From the NCBI GenBank assembly GCA_003650865.1, contig QMSN01000011.1, forward strand, positions 1-12,992: a DNA stretch of 12,992 nucleotides, given 5' to 3'. The notes under the pieces are model-generated. The model saw nothing but the letters and a program-made list of their open reading frames with translations. It did no database searches and was not told where the DNA came from. This stretch comes from Thermoprotei archaeon (GTDB lineage: Archaea; Thermoproteota; Methanomethylicia; Nezhaarchaeales; WYZ-LMO8). Below, piece by piece: positions 1 through 6,266 of this stretch (its first letter is position 1; each line of letters begins with the position of its first letter). A program made the position numbers and the translations under genes.

Positions 1-136
1 GAGGTAACTTCGCAAATCTAGAAGCGTGATGTAAAGCTGACGACTGGTAAGGCTCAAGTGGTGCACGTTGCTGCCTCTCCTCCAGCAACTCCTTCACGGT
101 GGGTAGCGTTACCTCTTTGAGCTTAAGGATCTTCAT
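1..136 (-). CDS. rpoF: RNA polymerase subunit Rpo4/RpoF (Rpb4-like), N-terminal fragment
   Basis: Partial gene read leftward and cut by the window edge; 45 codons are visible from the ATG at 134-136. The peptide begins MKILKLKEVTLPTVKELLEE and continues through a segment ending SRFAKLP. This matches the start of archaeal Rpo4/F: a short strand, then the 'V-K-E-L-L-E-E-R' helix, then a helix ending 'A-x-x-F-A-K-L'. The family protein is roughly 110 residues and forms the RNA polymerase stalk with Rpo7/E. A purine-rich stretch (GGTGGAGAGGG on the minus strand, plus positions 147-157) lies upstream and may serve as ribosome binding site. Finding this gene beside rpl21e supports the call, since the two are neighbours in many archaea, but here they are divergent. 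The identification rests on 45 residues, so it is likely rather than certain. Confidence 0.75.
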   Translation of the reverse strand, partial: MKILKLKEVTLPTVKELLEERQQRAPLEPYQSSALHHASRFAKLP

Positions 137-277
137 AGCTTAGAAACCCTCTCCACCTTGTACACTAAATATGAGTAATTCCTTTAGGCTAATATATTTA
201 TATCTAAGAGTACTGCTTTAAGCGTAAGGTTTAAGGACGAGCTGACTGCACGTCTAATGCAAAGCTGGTGTTGGCGT
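137..277. other. Divergent intergenic region between rpoF and rpl21e
   Basis: This 141-base non-coding stretch is the longest in the window. It holds an AT-rich core (191-203) usable as a TATA element in both directions, the presumed short leader of rpl21e (about 225-277) and the presumed leader of rpoF. A weak 4-base stem (236-239 with 251-254, 11-base loop) lies in the rpl21e leader and is too poor to call a structure. I see no RNA gene here. Confidence 0.6.
191..204. promoter_or_regulatory. Probable bidirectional TATA element for rpoF (minus) and rpl21e (plus)
   Basis: The tract reads TTTATATC on the plus strand (197-204) and GATATAAATATA on the minus strand, the latter containing a near-perfect archaeal TATA box, TATAAATA. 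With the usual spacing of about 25 bases to the start site, plus transcripts would begin near 225 (leader about 50 bases) and minus transcripts near 172 (leader about 35 bases). Both leaders would then keep the candidate ribosome binding sites. No start site has been measured. Confidence 0.5.
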
Positions 278-586
278 ATGAGGAGGTCTAAGGGACTTAG
301 AAGTAGAGGTAGGAGTTTGCTTTCAAAGCATCCTAGGAAGAGGGGGTTGAAGGGGCTCAGCTACCTAATGATAGAGTACAAAGTTGGTGATAGAGTATGC
401 TTCGACATAGACTCCACTTTCATAGAGACCGCTCCTCATAGGCGCTATCAAGGTCTCACAGGCGTGATAATAGGTAGAAGAGGGCAAGCTTACATCATTG
501 AGACGTACTTAGGAGACAAGCGCAAGATCATCATAACCACGCCCGAGCACATCAAGCCCATTCAGCTCACTCCTGCACGTCAATAA
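278..586 (+). CDS. rpl21e: Large-subunit ribosomal protein L21e (eL21)
   Basis: Encodes a basic 102-residue ribosomal protein of the archaeal/eukaryotic large subunit. The N-terminus has the family's basic tail (MRRSKGLRSRGRSLLSKHPR, then RKRGLKGLS). A beta-rich SH3-like core follows with 'YKVGDRV', the signature 'PHRRYQGLTG', 'GRRGQAY' and a final 'PEHIKPI'. I place the start at the ATG at 278 because GGTG (267-270) sits 7 bases upstream and family members begin just before the R-S-x-G motif. An in-frame ATG at 257 would add seven residues (MQSWCWR) with no ribosome binding site and no family resemblance. The gene is divergent from rpoF and its 3' end overlaps the 3' end of pus10 on the opposite strand by 20 bases. 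That orientation is odd, as discussed in the findings. Confidence 0.92.
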   Translation: MRRSKGLRSRGRSLLSKHPRKRGLKGLSYLMIEYKVGDRVCFDIDSTFIETAPHRRYQGLTGVIIGRRGQAYIIETYLGDKRKIIITTPEHIKPIQLTPARQ

Positions 587-1928
587 CGTCCAGCTCCAAC
601 ACTTGAAGATCAACCCCTAAATACTCCTGGAAGCTCGGCGTAGTCCTGCCGTTATCTCCATTAACAAGCTCCTTGATGTAGAGGCCTCCCTGACATCGAA
701 TTAACGCCTTAAATTTATCACTGTCAAGAGGCTCCACCTTCACCTCATAGACTTTCTTCAACCTAAGCTTGTCAGCTCGCCTATGCAGAACCCTAATTGG
801 TGTTCTCTGCCTTATTGTTGTGCCACTAAAGAAAGCCTCAAGCTCTTTAAGCTTGTCTAGTGGCACTGGACTGCTTGCTTTGACCACTGCGTAGTACGTC
901 TTTTCCTTGACCTTCGCTGAAAGCTTTAATAAGCCTATCATGGATCTATCCGTGTAGGTTAATCCCTCAACTTCAACAAGCCCTCTACTCCTGTCATTCA
1001 TCACTTCTTGAAGTTCCTCTAGGTCCACGCTCCTAACCCTAGGCTCTACAACCTCTACAACGAAGGGCCTGCCAGGACCTAAAACCCTGACATCTATGTC
1101 TTCTCGCCCCGCCCCATGAAACTTCGCTTTAACCCCTCTAAATGCTTGGAGTATAGGCTCCGTCACGAGCTCTTCAACAGATGTCGGGTACTTCTTCCCC
1201 GACCCACCGCACTCTTCACATCCCAACCCTCTACATTTAGGACATATCCACTTTGATTGCGGTATCCCTCTTACAAGCTTCCTATATCGGCCGTAGATGA
1301 ATATGGGCGACGACTTCACGTCGACGCTCATGTCGTGAAAGTTTAGGACAACGAGCAGGTCTGGGTTTTGGAAGCTGGCATTCTTGCCCGTCTTGGAGGC
1401 TATGATCGTGCCAGCCTCCCTATTTATCTCCCTCTTTATGGACTCGCTCCACTCGACGCCCACAAGGGACCTCAGCGAGTCCTCTTTCTCCACAATAGCT
1501 CCTGGAACTTTACATCCCACTAAGAAAGTCGTGTACTCATAACTTGATAGCATCTCTAAGGCCTTGTCTACTAGCACTCTCAACTCGTTGTCCAATATGC
1601 CTCTACACACCTCACAAGGCGTTATGGTTGGAGGCTCTATGCCGAGCTTAGCTAGGTGTTCTACCGCTGGCTTAAAGCCAGTCCTAGCAAGTAGAGAGAG
1701 GATCCTCAAGCCCTCCTCTTCAGCCCCTCTCTCTATGAGGATCGAGGACTTCATACAGAGTAATGTCTTCAGCGATTCCCCCCTCACCTTATTTGTGAGG
1801 GAGAAGCCCAACCTAGCGAAGAACCTACCTAGACACCTATCGCAAAGAGAAGCTTTCTCGAGGAGCTCGATAGATTTGGCAAGTATGATGCCGCTGAGGT
1901 TCTCCATGGCTTCTGCATTCTCCCCCAC
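567..1928 (-). CDS. pus10: tRNA pseudouridine(54/55) synthase Pus10
   Basis: Archaeal Pus10 converts uridine to pseudouridine at position 55, and often 54, of the tRNA T-loop; it does in archaea what TruB does in bacteria. Residues 29-32 (CDRC) and 105-108 (CEVC) form the N-terminal zinc site next to a THUMP-containing region (about 85-215). A second Cys4 knuckle lies at C229, C232, C237 and C240 after 'GIPQSKW'. The catalytic domain follows. Its motif 'GREDIDVR' (274-281) places the presumed catalytic aspartate at D277, and the C-terminal motif 'GLYIKELVNGDNGRTTPS' (415-432) is typical. Length, 453 residues, fits the family. The GTG at 1926-1928 lies one base past the srp54 stop. The in-frame ATG at 1905-1907 (MENLSG) has GGGGGAG 12 bases upstream and fits homologues better, so the true protein may be 446 residues. 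Probably co-transcribed with srp54. Confidence 0.93.
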   Translation of the reverse strand: MGENAEAMENLSGIILAKSIELLEKASLCDRCLGRFFARLGFSLTNKVRGESLKTLLCMKSSILIERGAEEEGLRILSLLARTGFKPAVEHLAKLGIEPPTITPCEVCRGILDNELRVLVDKALEMLSSYEYTTFLVGCKVPGAIVEKEDSLRSLVGVEWSESIKREINREAGTIIASKTGKNASFQNPDLLVVLNFHDMSVDVKSSPIFIYGRYRKLVRGIPQSKWICPKCRGLGCEECGGSGKKYPTSVEELVTEPILQAFRGVKAKFHGAGREDIDVRVLGPGRPFVVEVVEPRVRSVDLEELQEVMNDRSRGLVEVEGLTYTDRSMIGLLKLSAKVKEKTYYAVVKASSPVPLDKLKELEAFFSGTTIRQRTPIRVLHRRADKLRLKKVYEVKVEPLDSDKFKALIRCQGGLYIKELVNGDNGRTTPSFQEYLGVDLQVLELDVIDVQE

Positions 1929-1929
1929 T

Positions 1930-3252
1930 TCAAAGTTTTAGAGGGAAGGGGAGGCGCCCCTTCTTGTGTTTCCTCATGAGCGTCTTCATCATCTTCTTCA
2001 TGGCCTCGTAGGAGTCAAGGAGCTCCTTCACGTCTCTAGGTTTGACGCCGCTTCCCTTAGCTATCCTCCTAATTCTGGACCTAGTTATGATTTCAGGTCT
2101 CTCAAGTTCCTCCTCAGTCATGGACTTAACTATGACCGTCCATTTCTCCAGCTTCTCCTGCGCCACGTCAGCTATTTCCTCAGGTAGATTTAAGCCTAGG
2201 CCTGGAATCATGTCGAGAATCTTTCTTAGAGGACCTAGCTTCTTCAATCCTTCTATCTGTGACACCATGTCCTTAAGTGTTAGCCTTCCGGCTAGAGCGC
2301 TCTTGATCGCTTCCTCCCTCAATGAGGCCTCTTTGACCTTTTCTGCAAGCAACTTTAAGTCGCCCATGCCTAAAAGGCGGCTCACGAAGCTAGGTGGATT
2401 AAACACCTCGAACTCATCCACTTTTTCGCCTACACCTATGAACTTTATTTGAGCTCCTGTTGCAGCAACAGCTGATAGGGCTCCACCGCCTTTAGCTGCT
2501 CCATCAAGCTTAGTCACTATTATCGAACCTATCTTAGTGGTGTTGTTGAAGGCCTCTGCCTGAACTTTGGCTTGCTGTCCTATCGTGGCGTCTATGACGA
2601 GCATTATCTCGTTAGGCCTTATCTTCTCCGCTATCAGCTTCATCTCCTCCATGAGCGACGACTCGCTCTTATGTCTACCCGCAGTGTCTATTATGATGAC
2701 GTTACAGCCGGAGCTCTTCAGCTCCTTGATACCCCTCTCAGCTATGTCCACGGGGCTTCCATCAACGCCACCGAATATAGGCACCCCTATCTTGAGGGAG
2801 AGCTGTTTTAGCTGGTCGTAAGCTCCAGGCCTAAATGTGTCAGCGCACACAAGGCCGGGGCGAAAGCCCTTCTTCTTGTAGAATAGCGCTAGCTTAGCAG
2901 CAGTCGTAGTCTTCCCTGAGCCTTGAATTCCAACGAGCATAATTACGATGGGCTTATTGGTTGGGTATAATATTCTTGGAGGCCTCTCCCCACCTAGAAC
3001 CTCCACTAGAACCTCGTAGAGAACCTTTAGAGTTACATCCCTCCTAGTCAGACCTGAAGGCACCTTCTCCTTGAGCGCTCTCTCCTCGATTTTCTCTGAT
3101 ATGTCGAGGACCAATCCCACATTGACGTCGGCTAGCAAGAGAGCCCTCTGGACATCCTTAATGAGCTCCTTGACCGCCAGCTCATCCGCTACAGGTCTCC
3201 CAAGAAATTTCTTTATGGCCTCTCTTAGAGATACACCCAGTTTGCCCAGCAT
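1930..3252 (-). CDS. srp54: Signal recognition particle 54 kDa GTPase (SRP54/Ffh)
   Basis: The SRP54 GTPase binds signal sequences of nascent membrane and secreted proteins together with 7S RNA, and docks on FtsY. The 440 residues show the standard N-G-M order. The helical N domain (about 1-90) precedes the GTPase domain with P-loop GIQGSGKTT (108-116), DTAGR (189-193) and TKLDGAAKGGG (247-257). A 'GMGDLK' linker (295-300) follows, then the methionine-containing M domain with the SRP-RNA signature RSRIRRIAKGSG (391-402). The C-terminus is short and basic. The start is the ATG at 3250-3252, with a weak GTGAG just upstream; the transcript probably has a very short leader given the TATA-like palindrome at 3282-3289. 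It is the first gene of a two-gene unit with pus10, the two separated by one base between TGA and GTG. SRP RNA and SRP19 are not in this window. Confidence 0.97.
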   Translation of the reverse strand: MLGKLGVSLREAIKKFLGRPVADELAVKELIKDVQRALLLADVNVGLVLDISEKIEERALKEKVPSGLTRRDVTLKVLYEVLVEVLGGERPPRILYPTNKPIVIMLVGIQGSGKTTTAAKLALFYKKKGFRPGLVCADTFRPGAYDQLKQLSLKIGVPIFGGVDGSPVDIAERGIKELKSSGCNVIIIDTAGRHKSESSLMEEMKLIAEKIRPNEIMLVIDATIGQQAKVQAEAFNNTTKIGSIIVTKLDGAAKGGGALSAVAATGAQIKFIGVGEKVDEFEVFNPPSFVSRLLGMGDLKLLAEKVKEASLREEAIKSALAGRLTLKDMVSQIEGLKKLGPLRKILDMIPGLGLNLPEEIADVAQEKLEKWTVIVKSMTEEELERPEIITRSRIRRIAKGSGVKPRDVKELLDSYEAMKKMMKTLMRKHKKGRLPFPLKL

Positions 3253-3279
3253 TTAGCTCACTTTCCCATAGCCTCAGCG

Positions 3280-3294
3280 ACGTTTAAACTTATT
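3280..3294. promoter_or_regulatory. Probable bidirectional promoter between srp54 (minus) and dph2 (plus)
   Basis: The 65-base divergent gap contains GTTTAAAC (3282-3289), a perfect 8-base palindrome, within GTTTAAACTTAT. Rightward initiation about 25 bases away falls near 3311, a few bases before the GTG of dph2. Leftward initiation falls near 3261, about nine bases before the ATG of srp54. Both transcripts would be nearly leaderless. That agrees with the lack of a well-placed ribosome binding site for dph2 and only a weak one for srp54. Confidence 0.5.
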
Positions 3295-3317
3295 TGAGGG
3301 CTGAGCTTTAACCCCTT

Positions 3318-4379
3318 GTGGAGCTATACGACTTTAGGATTGGAGAGGTTGTAGGCTTCATCAAGAGAAGGAGGGCTAAGAGGGTTCTAATGCAGTTTGC
3401 AGATGGCTTAAAGCAATACTCGAAGCAGGTGACTGATGAAGTAAGCAGCAAGCTTAGAGAGGTAGAGCTCGTAGTTTCAGGTGACAGCTGCTATGGCGCT
3501 TGTGACGTAGCGTTTGACGAGGCTTTAAGCATTGGAGCTGACTGCTTAATTCACTTCGGTCATGCACCCTTCCCAGAGGCTTACAGTTACGCTGAGAGAG
3601 TGGGGGTAAACATCCTCTTCGTAGAGGGCTTCAGCAATCTCGACGTAATTAACCCCCTCGAAAAGGCTATCAGCCTATTATCGGAGCTTAACGCGAAAGC
3701 TGTGGGGTTAACAGCAACAGTTCAACACGTCCATAGCTTGCCTAGAGCTGTTAGCTACTTGAGGAGTAGGGGTTATGAGGCTTATGTTGGAAGAGCTTGT
3801 GGGAGAGCCTTCTACGATGGACAAGTCCTAGGCTGCGATTACTCAACAGCTACAGCCATATCGGATAGGGTTGACGCCTTCATTCACTTGGGGGGAGGGT
3901 TGTTCCACGCCTTAGGGTTAAGGCTTATGGTGGATAAACCAGTCATAGCCTGTGACCCCTACAGGGGTGGTGCCTACATAATAGATGAAGAAGCTAGAAA
4001 GGTTAAGGCCTCAAGGTTGTATACTGTAGCCAAGTGCATGGATCTTAAGAGCTTCGGTGTAGTTGTCGGGTGCAAGTGGCGGCAGAGACATATGTCCTCA
4101 GCCAAGATGATCAGGGACTCGCTTAAAGCCAAGGGCTACGAGGCCCTATTACTCACGGTACGCGAAGTGACACCTGAAACCTTAGAGAACTTCGTAGATC
4201 TCGATGCCTTTGTGATAACCGCATGTCCTCGCATACCGATAGATGACTACGAGAGGTTTAGGAAGCCCCTGCTCACCGTGAGAGAAGTCATGATACTTAC
4301 TGGACACTTGAAGCTTGAGGAGTGGGCTCTCTGTGATTGGGAGTTTAACGAGAAAGCACCTCGCTATACTGCTGTCTAA
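3318..4379 (+). CDS. dph2: Diphthamide biosynthesis protein Dph2 (2-(3-amino-3-carboxypropyl)histidine synthase)
   Basis: Catalyses the first step of diphthamide formation on translation elongation factor aEF2: transfer of the 3-amino-3-carboxypropyl group of S-adenosylmethionine to a histidine, by a radical reaction at a 4Fe-4S cluster. The 353 residues match archaeal Dph2, a homodimer with three similar domains each giving one cluster cysteine. The candidates are C58 in 'SGDSCYGACD', C173 in 'GQVLGCDYSTA' and C303 in 'ITACPRIPIDDY', at nearly the spacing known from Pyrococcus horikoshii Dph2. 'HFGHAPF' (79-85) and 'DPYRGG' (213-218) are further family motifs. The start is a GTG (3318-3320); MELYDF fits the family N-terminus, and the upstream promoter implies a leaderless message. 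First gene of the long plus-strand cluster. Its 3' end overlaps the next gene by 47 bases or more. Confidence 0.95.
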   Translation: MELYDFRIGEVVGFIKRRRAKRVLMQFADGLKQYSKQVTDEVSSKLREVELVVSGDSCYGACDVAFDEALSIGADCLIHFGHAPFPEAYSYAERVGVNILFVEGFSNLDVINPLEKAISLLSELNAKAVGLTATVQHVHSLPRAVSYLRSRGYEAYVGRACGRAFYDGQVLGCDYSTATAISDRVDAFIHLGGGLFHALGLRLMVDKPVIACDPYRGGAYIIDEEARKVKASRLYTVAKCMDLKSFGVVVGCKWRQRHMSSAKMIRDSLKAKGYEALLLTVREVTPETLENFVDLDAFVITACPRIPIDDYERFRKPLLTVREVMILTGHLKLEEWALCDWEFNEKAPRYTAV

Positions 4380-4971
4380 GGTTGAGGAGCACCCGACGCC
4401 TAACGTTAGGCTGGAGCAGTACACACTGTCTAGTGAAGAGGTAAGCGACCTACTCTGGATTATAGAAACATCGTTTAGCGATGTTAGTGGCAAAGTCGTG
4501 GTTGACTTGGGTTGTGGAACTGGAAGGCTCACCATAGGCTCAGCGCTTCTAGGTGCAAGCCTAGCTGTGGGAGTGGATGTAGATGAAGTAGCTTTGAGAG
4601 TGGCGTCTCGATGCGCCAAGGAGTTAAAGGTTGAACACCGAACCGCTTGGATAAGAGGCTTCGTGCCCCATGTCAACCTTAAGGCTGATGTAGTGATTCA
4701 AAACCCTCCCTACGGCGTTAGGAGAGCTAAGGCTGATAGACCATTCATAGAGGCAGCCCTTGAGATAGCCCCTGTTGTATATAGCTTACATAAGTATAGC
4801 GAGAAAAGCCGTAAGTTTATACGTGAGTATGTTAAGAGTTTGGGAGGAGAAATAGATAAGGTAATCCCCCTTGAGATAACGATAAGGCCTACCTACGGGT
4901 TTCACATCAAGAGGGCGTACAAGGTGAAAGTGGATCTATATCGAGTCGTAAGAGCTAGGTGGGGGACGTGA
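4333..4971 (+). CDS. METTL5-like N6-adenine rRNA methyltransferase (COG2263 family)
   Basis: Class I S-adenosylmethionine-dependent methyltransferase. The SAM-binding motif VDLGCGTGRL and the acidic 'GVDVD' strand end lie about 45-85 residues in. Motif IV is NPPYG (near residue 125), the hallmark of N6-adenine methylation. 'VRLEQY' near the N-terminus and 'VYSLHK' after the catalytic motif are specific to the METTL5/COG2263 group, whose eukaryotic member modifies an 18S rRNA adenosine with partner TRMT112. By homology the archaeal enzyme likely methylates rRNA; this substrate is inferred. I prefer the GTG at 4333, with a GAGGAG-like site 10-12 bases upstream, giving 212 residues; a TTG at 4315 would add six. 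Either start lies inside dph2 in another frame, suggesting translational coupling. The stop overlaps the csl4 start as GTGA. A Trm112 partner is not seen here. Confidence 0.85.
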   Translation: MIGSLTRKHLAILLSKVEEHPTPNVRLEQYTLSSEEVSDLLWIIETSFSDVSGKVVVDLGCGTGRLTIGSALLGASLAVGVDVDEVALRVASRCAKELKVEHRTAWIRGFVPHVNLKADVVIQNPPYGVRRAKADRPFIEAALEIAPVVYSLHKYSEKSRKFIREYVKSLGGEIDKVIPLEITIRPTYGFHIKRAYKVKVDLYRVVRARWGT

Positions 4972-5543
4972 ACGAAAAATTGCTTAAGGACGTCGTGGTG
5001 CCAGGAGAGGTCATAGGAGTCATAGAGGAGTTCTTAGCAGGAGAGGGAACCTACGTAGATGGGGACAAGATAAGGTCTCTTAGAATAGGGAGAGCTATAT
5101 TAGACGTCGATGAAAGGAAGGTTTACGTCAAGCCCATGATAAGGGAGGAGCTAATTCCAGGGAGAGGCGATGTAGTTATAGGAGATGTTCACAGCTTAAA
5201 GAAGGACGTGGCCTTAGTGCTAATAAGGAAAATGGAGAATAAGGGTGTAATCTTCAATGTGCCCTTTCACGGCATCCTCCATGTAAGCCAGGTGAGCAAT
5301 AGGTTTACGGAGTCTATTTTGAGCGCTGTGAGAGTCATGGACATAATAAGGGCTAGGATAATAAATAACAAACCTCCATTTCAACTATCCATCAAAGAGA
5401 AGGACTTAGGGGTCTTATTGGCGTTTTGTCCTCAATGTCACAACGCCATGGTGATTAAGGATAGAAAGCTTTATTGTCCAGCATGTAAGATTCGAGAGGA
5501 AAGAAAGATATCGACTAAGTACTCCGTCAACTTCAAGTTGTAG
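4968..5543 (+). CDS. csl4: Exosome RNA-binding subunit Csl4
   Basis: Cap subunit of the archaeal RNA exosome; with Rrp4 it recruits substrates, and its zinc ribbon contacts the DnaG subunit in archaea. The 191 residues have the family order. The N-terminal small beta domain contains 'VPGEVIGVIEEFLAGEGTYV' (11-30), the most characteristic segment. A central S1 RNA-binding domain (about 61-143) includes 'VPFHGILHVSQV'. The C-terminal zinc ribbon has C154, C157, C170 and C173. The start is taken as the GTG at 4968, which overlaps the preceding TGA in a GTGA arrangement and has GGTG (4958-4961) six bases upstream. An in-frame GTG at 4959 would add three residues. Placement just before rpoL suggests coupled expression of RNA decay and transcription subunits. 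Confidence 0.93.
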   Translation: MNEKLLKDVVVPGEVIGVIEEFLAGEGTYVDGDKIRSLRIGRAILDVDERKVYVKPMIREELIPGRGDVVIGDVHSLKKDVALVLIRKMENKGVIFNVPFHGILHVSQVSNRFTESILSAVRVMDIIRARIINNKPPFQLSIKEKDLGVLLAFCPQCHNAMVIKDRKLYCPACKIREERKISTKYSVNFKL

Positions 5544-5556
5544 TAGGATGATAGCT

Positions 5557-5835
5557 ATGAAGATAAGGGTGTTGGAGAAGGATGATAGAAGCATGAGGTT
5601 TGAAATTATAGGTGAAGGACATACCTTCTGCAACCTGTTAAGGGAGACTCTGTTAGAAGATGAAGATGTGGAGTTCGCGGCTTATAAGGTCGACCACCCC
5701 TTGGTCTCAAACCCCGTGTTCTACGTTAGAACCACTGGGGTTAAACCTGAAGAAGCCCTGAAGAGAGCTACAAAGGCGATGATAAGCAAGCTCGAGGAGT
5801 TTAAGAGGACGTTTAGCGAAGCCTTCAAGAGCTGA
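5557..5835 (+). CDS. rpoL: RNA polymerase subunit Rpo11/RpoL (Rpb11/AC19-like)
   Basis: Small assembly subunit that pairs with Rpo3/D, like half of the bacterial alpha dimer, to form the RNA polymerase platform. The 92 residues carry the family signature 'GEGHTFCNLLRETL' followed by 'DVEFAAYKVDHPL' and 'NPVFYV', then a long C-terminal helix with 'PEEALKRA'. I choose the ATG at 5557 (MKIRVLEKD), which matches the usual N-terminus, with AGG about nine bases upstream. An in-frame ATG at 5548 adds three residues and cannot be excluded. It begins 13 bases after the csl4 stop and is followed ten bases later by the DUF99-like gene. Confidence 0.95.
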   Translation: MKIRVLEKDDRSMRFEIIGEGHTFCNLLRETLLEDEDVEFAAYKVDHPLVSNPVFYVRTTGVKPEEALKRATKAMISKLEEFKRTFSEAFKS

Positions 5836-5845
5836 GGTTCTAATC

Positions 5846-6259
5846 GTGAGCTCTAAAAGAGAAAGGAGGGTCATGGGGCTTACAGGTGGTAAGAATATCT
5901 TGGTTAAGGTTATCTACAGAGGAGCTCTATGGTTTGAAGGCCTAGAGGTCGATGTAAGTACGAACTCCAAGTTAGACCCCGTGAAGTCAATACTTGACAG
6001 CAAATACCTAGGTCAAGCAAGGGTGCTCGTAGTCGACTATGATCTTTGGCAGGGCACGAGCAGCCTGGAGAACTTACGTGAAAGGTTAGGTGTGCCGTTG
6101 GTGGTGATGCGCGACGAAGAGGTTGATGAGGCTCTAAGCGATAAGGTCAACCTTAAAGGCTTGTGTTCATGTAGCAATATTCCAGAAGCTTTAAGAGTAG
6201 CAAGGCTCATCTTAAACGAGATAATCGAGTCATCCCTAGTCAAAGGGCTCCAAGGGTGA
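5846..6259 (+). CDS. Reduced DUF99 (endonuclease dU/UPF0215)-like protein, probably lacking the catalytic DD motif
   Basis: A 137-residue protein recognised by pattern as a shortened member of the DUF99 (endonuclease V-like, RNase H-fold) family. The order agrees: a short basic start (KRERRVMGL), 'KVIYRGALWFEGLEV' (21-35), 'DPVKSILDSKY' (44-54), the hydrophobic strand RVLVVD ending at D64, 'LGVPLVVMR' (81-89), and a C-terminal 'IPEALRVARLI' (112-122) resembling the family's 'IPEPLRVAHLIA'. Most members are, to my knowledge, nearer 190 residues and begin with a 'GIDDG' motif giving catalytic acids; here that position reads GLTGGK (11-16). The protein is thus probably not a nuclease, and its present role is unknown. 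The GTG start at 5846 has GAGGT (5834-5838) seven bases upstream; an ATG at 5873 behind GGAGG is an alternative. It sits between rpoL and tfs, so it may be linked to transcription. Confidence 0.6.
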   Translation: MSSKRERRVMGLTGGKNILVKVIYRGALWFEGLEVDVSTNSKLDPVKSILDSKYLGQARVLVVDYDLWQGTSSLENLRERLGVPLVVMRDEEVDEALSDKVNLKGLCSCSNIPEALRVARLILNEIIESSLVKGLQG

Positions 6260-6266
6260 TGGCATC

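Noticed and set aside
234..255. Possible hairpin (GACG/CGTC) in the rpl21e leader as an autoregulatory site
   Set aside because: Only four base pairs plus a wobble with an 11-base loop; expected by chance. No known L21e autoregulatory motif is recognised.
257..277. Seven-residue N-terminal extension of L21e from the ATG at 257
   Set aside because: No ribosome binding site, no family resemblance, and the ATG at 278 has GGTG seven bases upstream.
2042..2452. Plus-strand open frame of 136 codons inside srp54
   Set aside because: Antisense shadow of the conserved M and G domains of SRP54, with Ser/Leu-rich composition and no motif.
3254..3268. Tiny upstream open frame (Met-Gly-Lys-stop) before srp54 on the minus strand
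   Set aside because: The predicted start site near 3261 would exclude its ATG from the transcript, and so short a frame is expected by chance.
4182..4676. Open frame of 164 codons on the minus strand opposite dph2 and the methyltransferase
   Set aside because: Low-complexity Ser/Thr/Leu-rich translation typical of an antisense shadow. The plus strand carries two clearly conserved proteins here.
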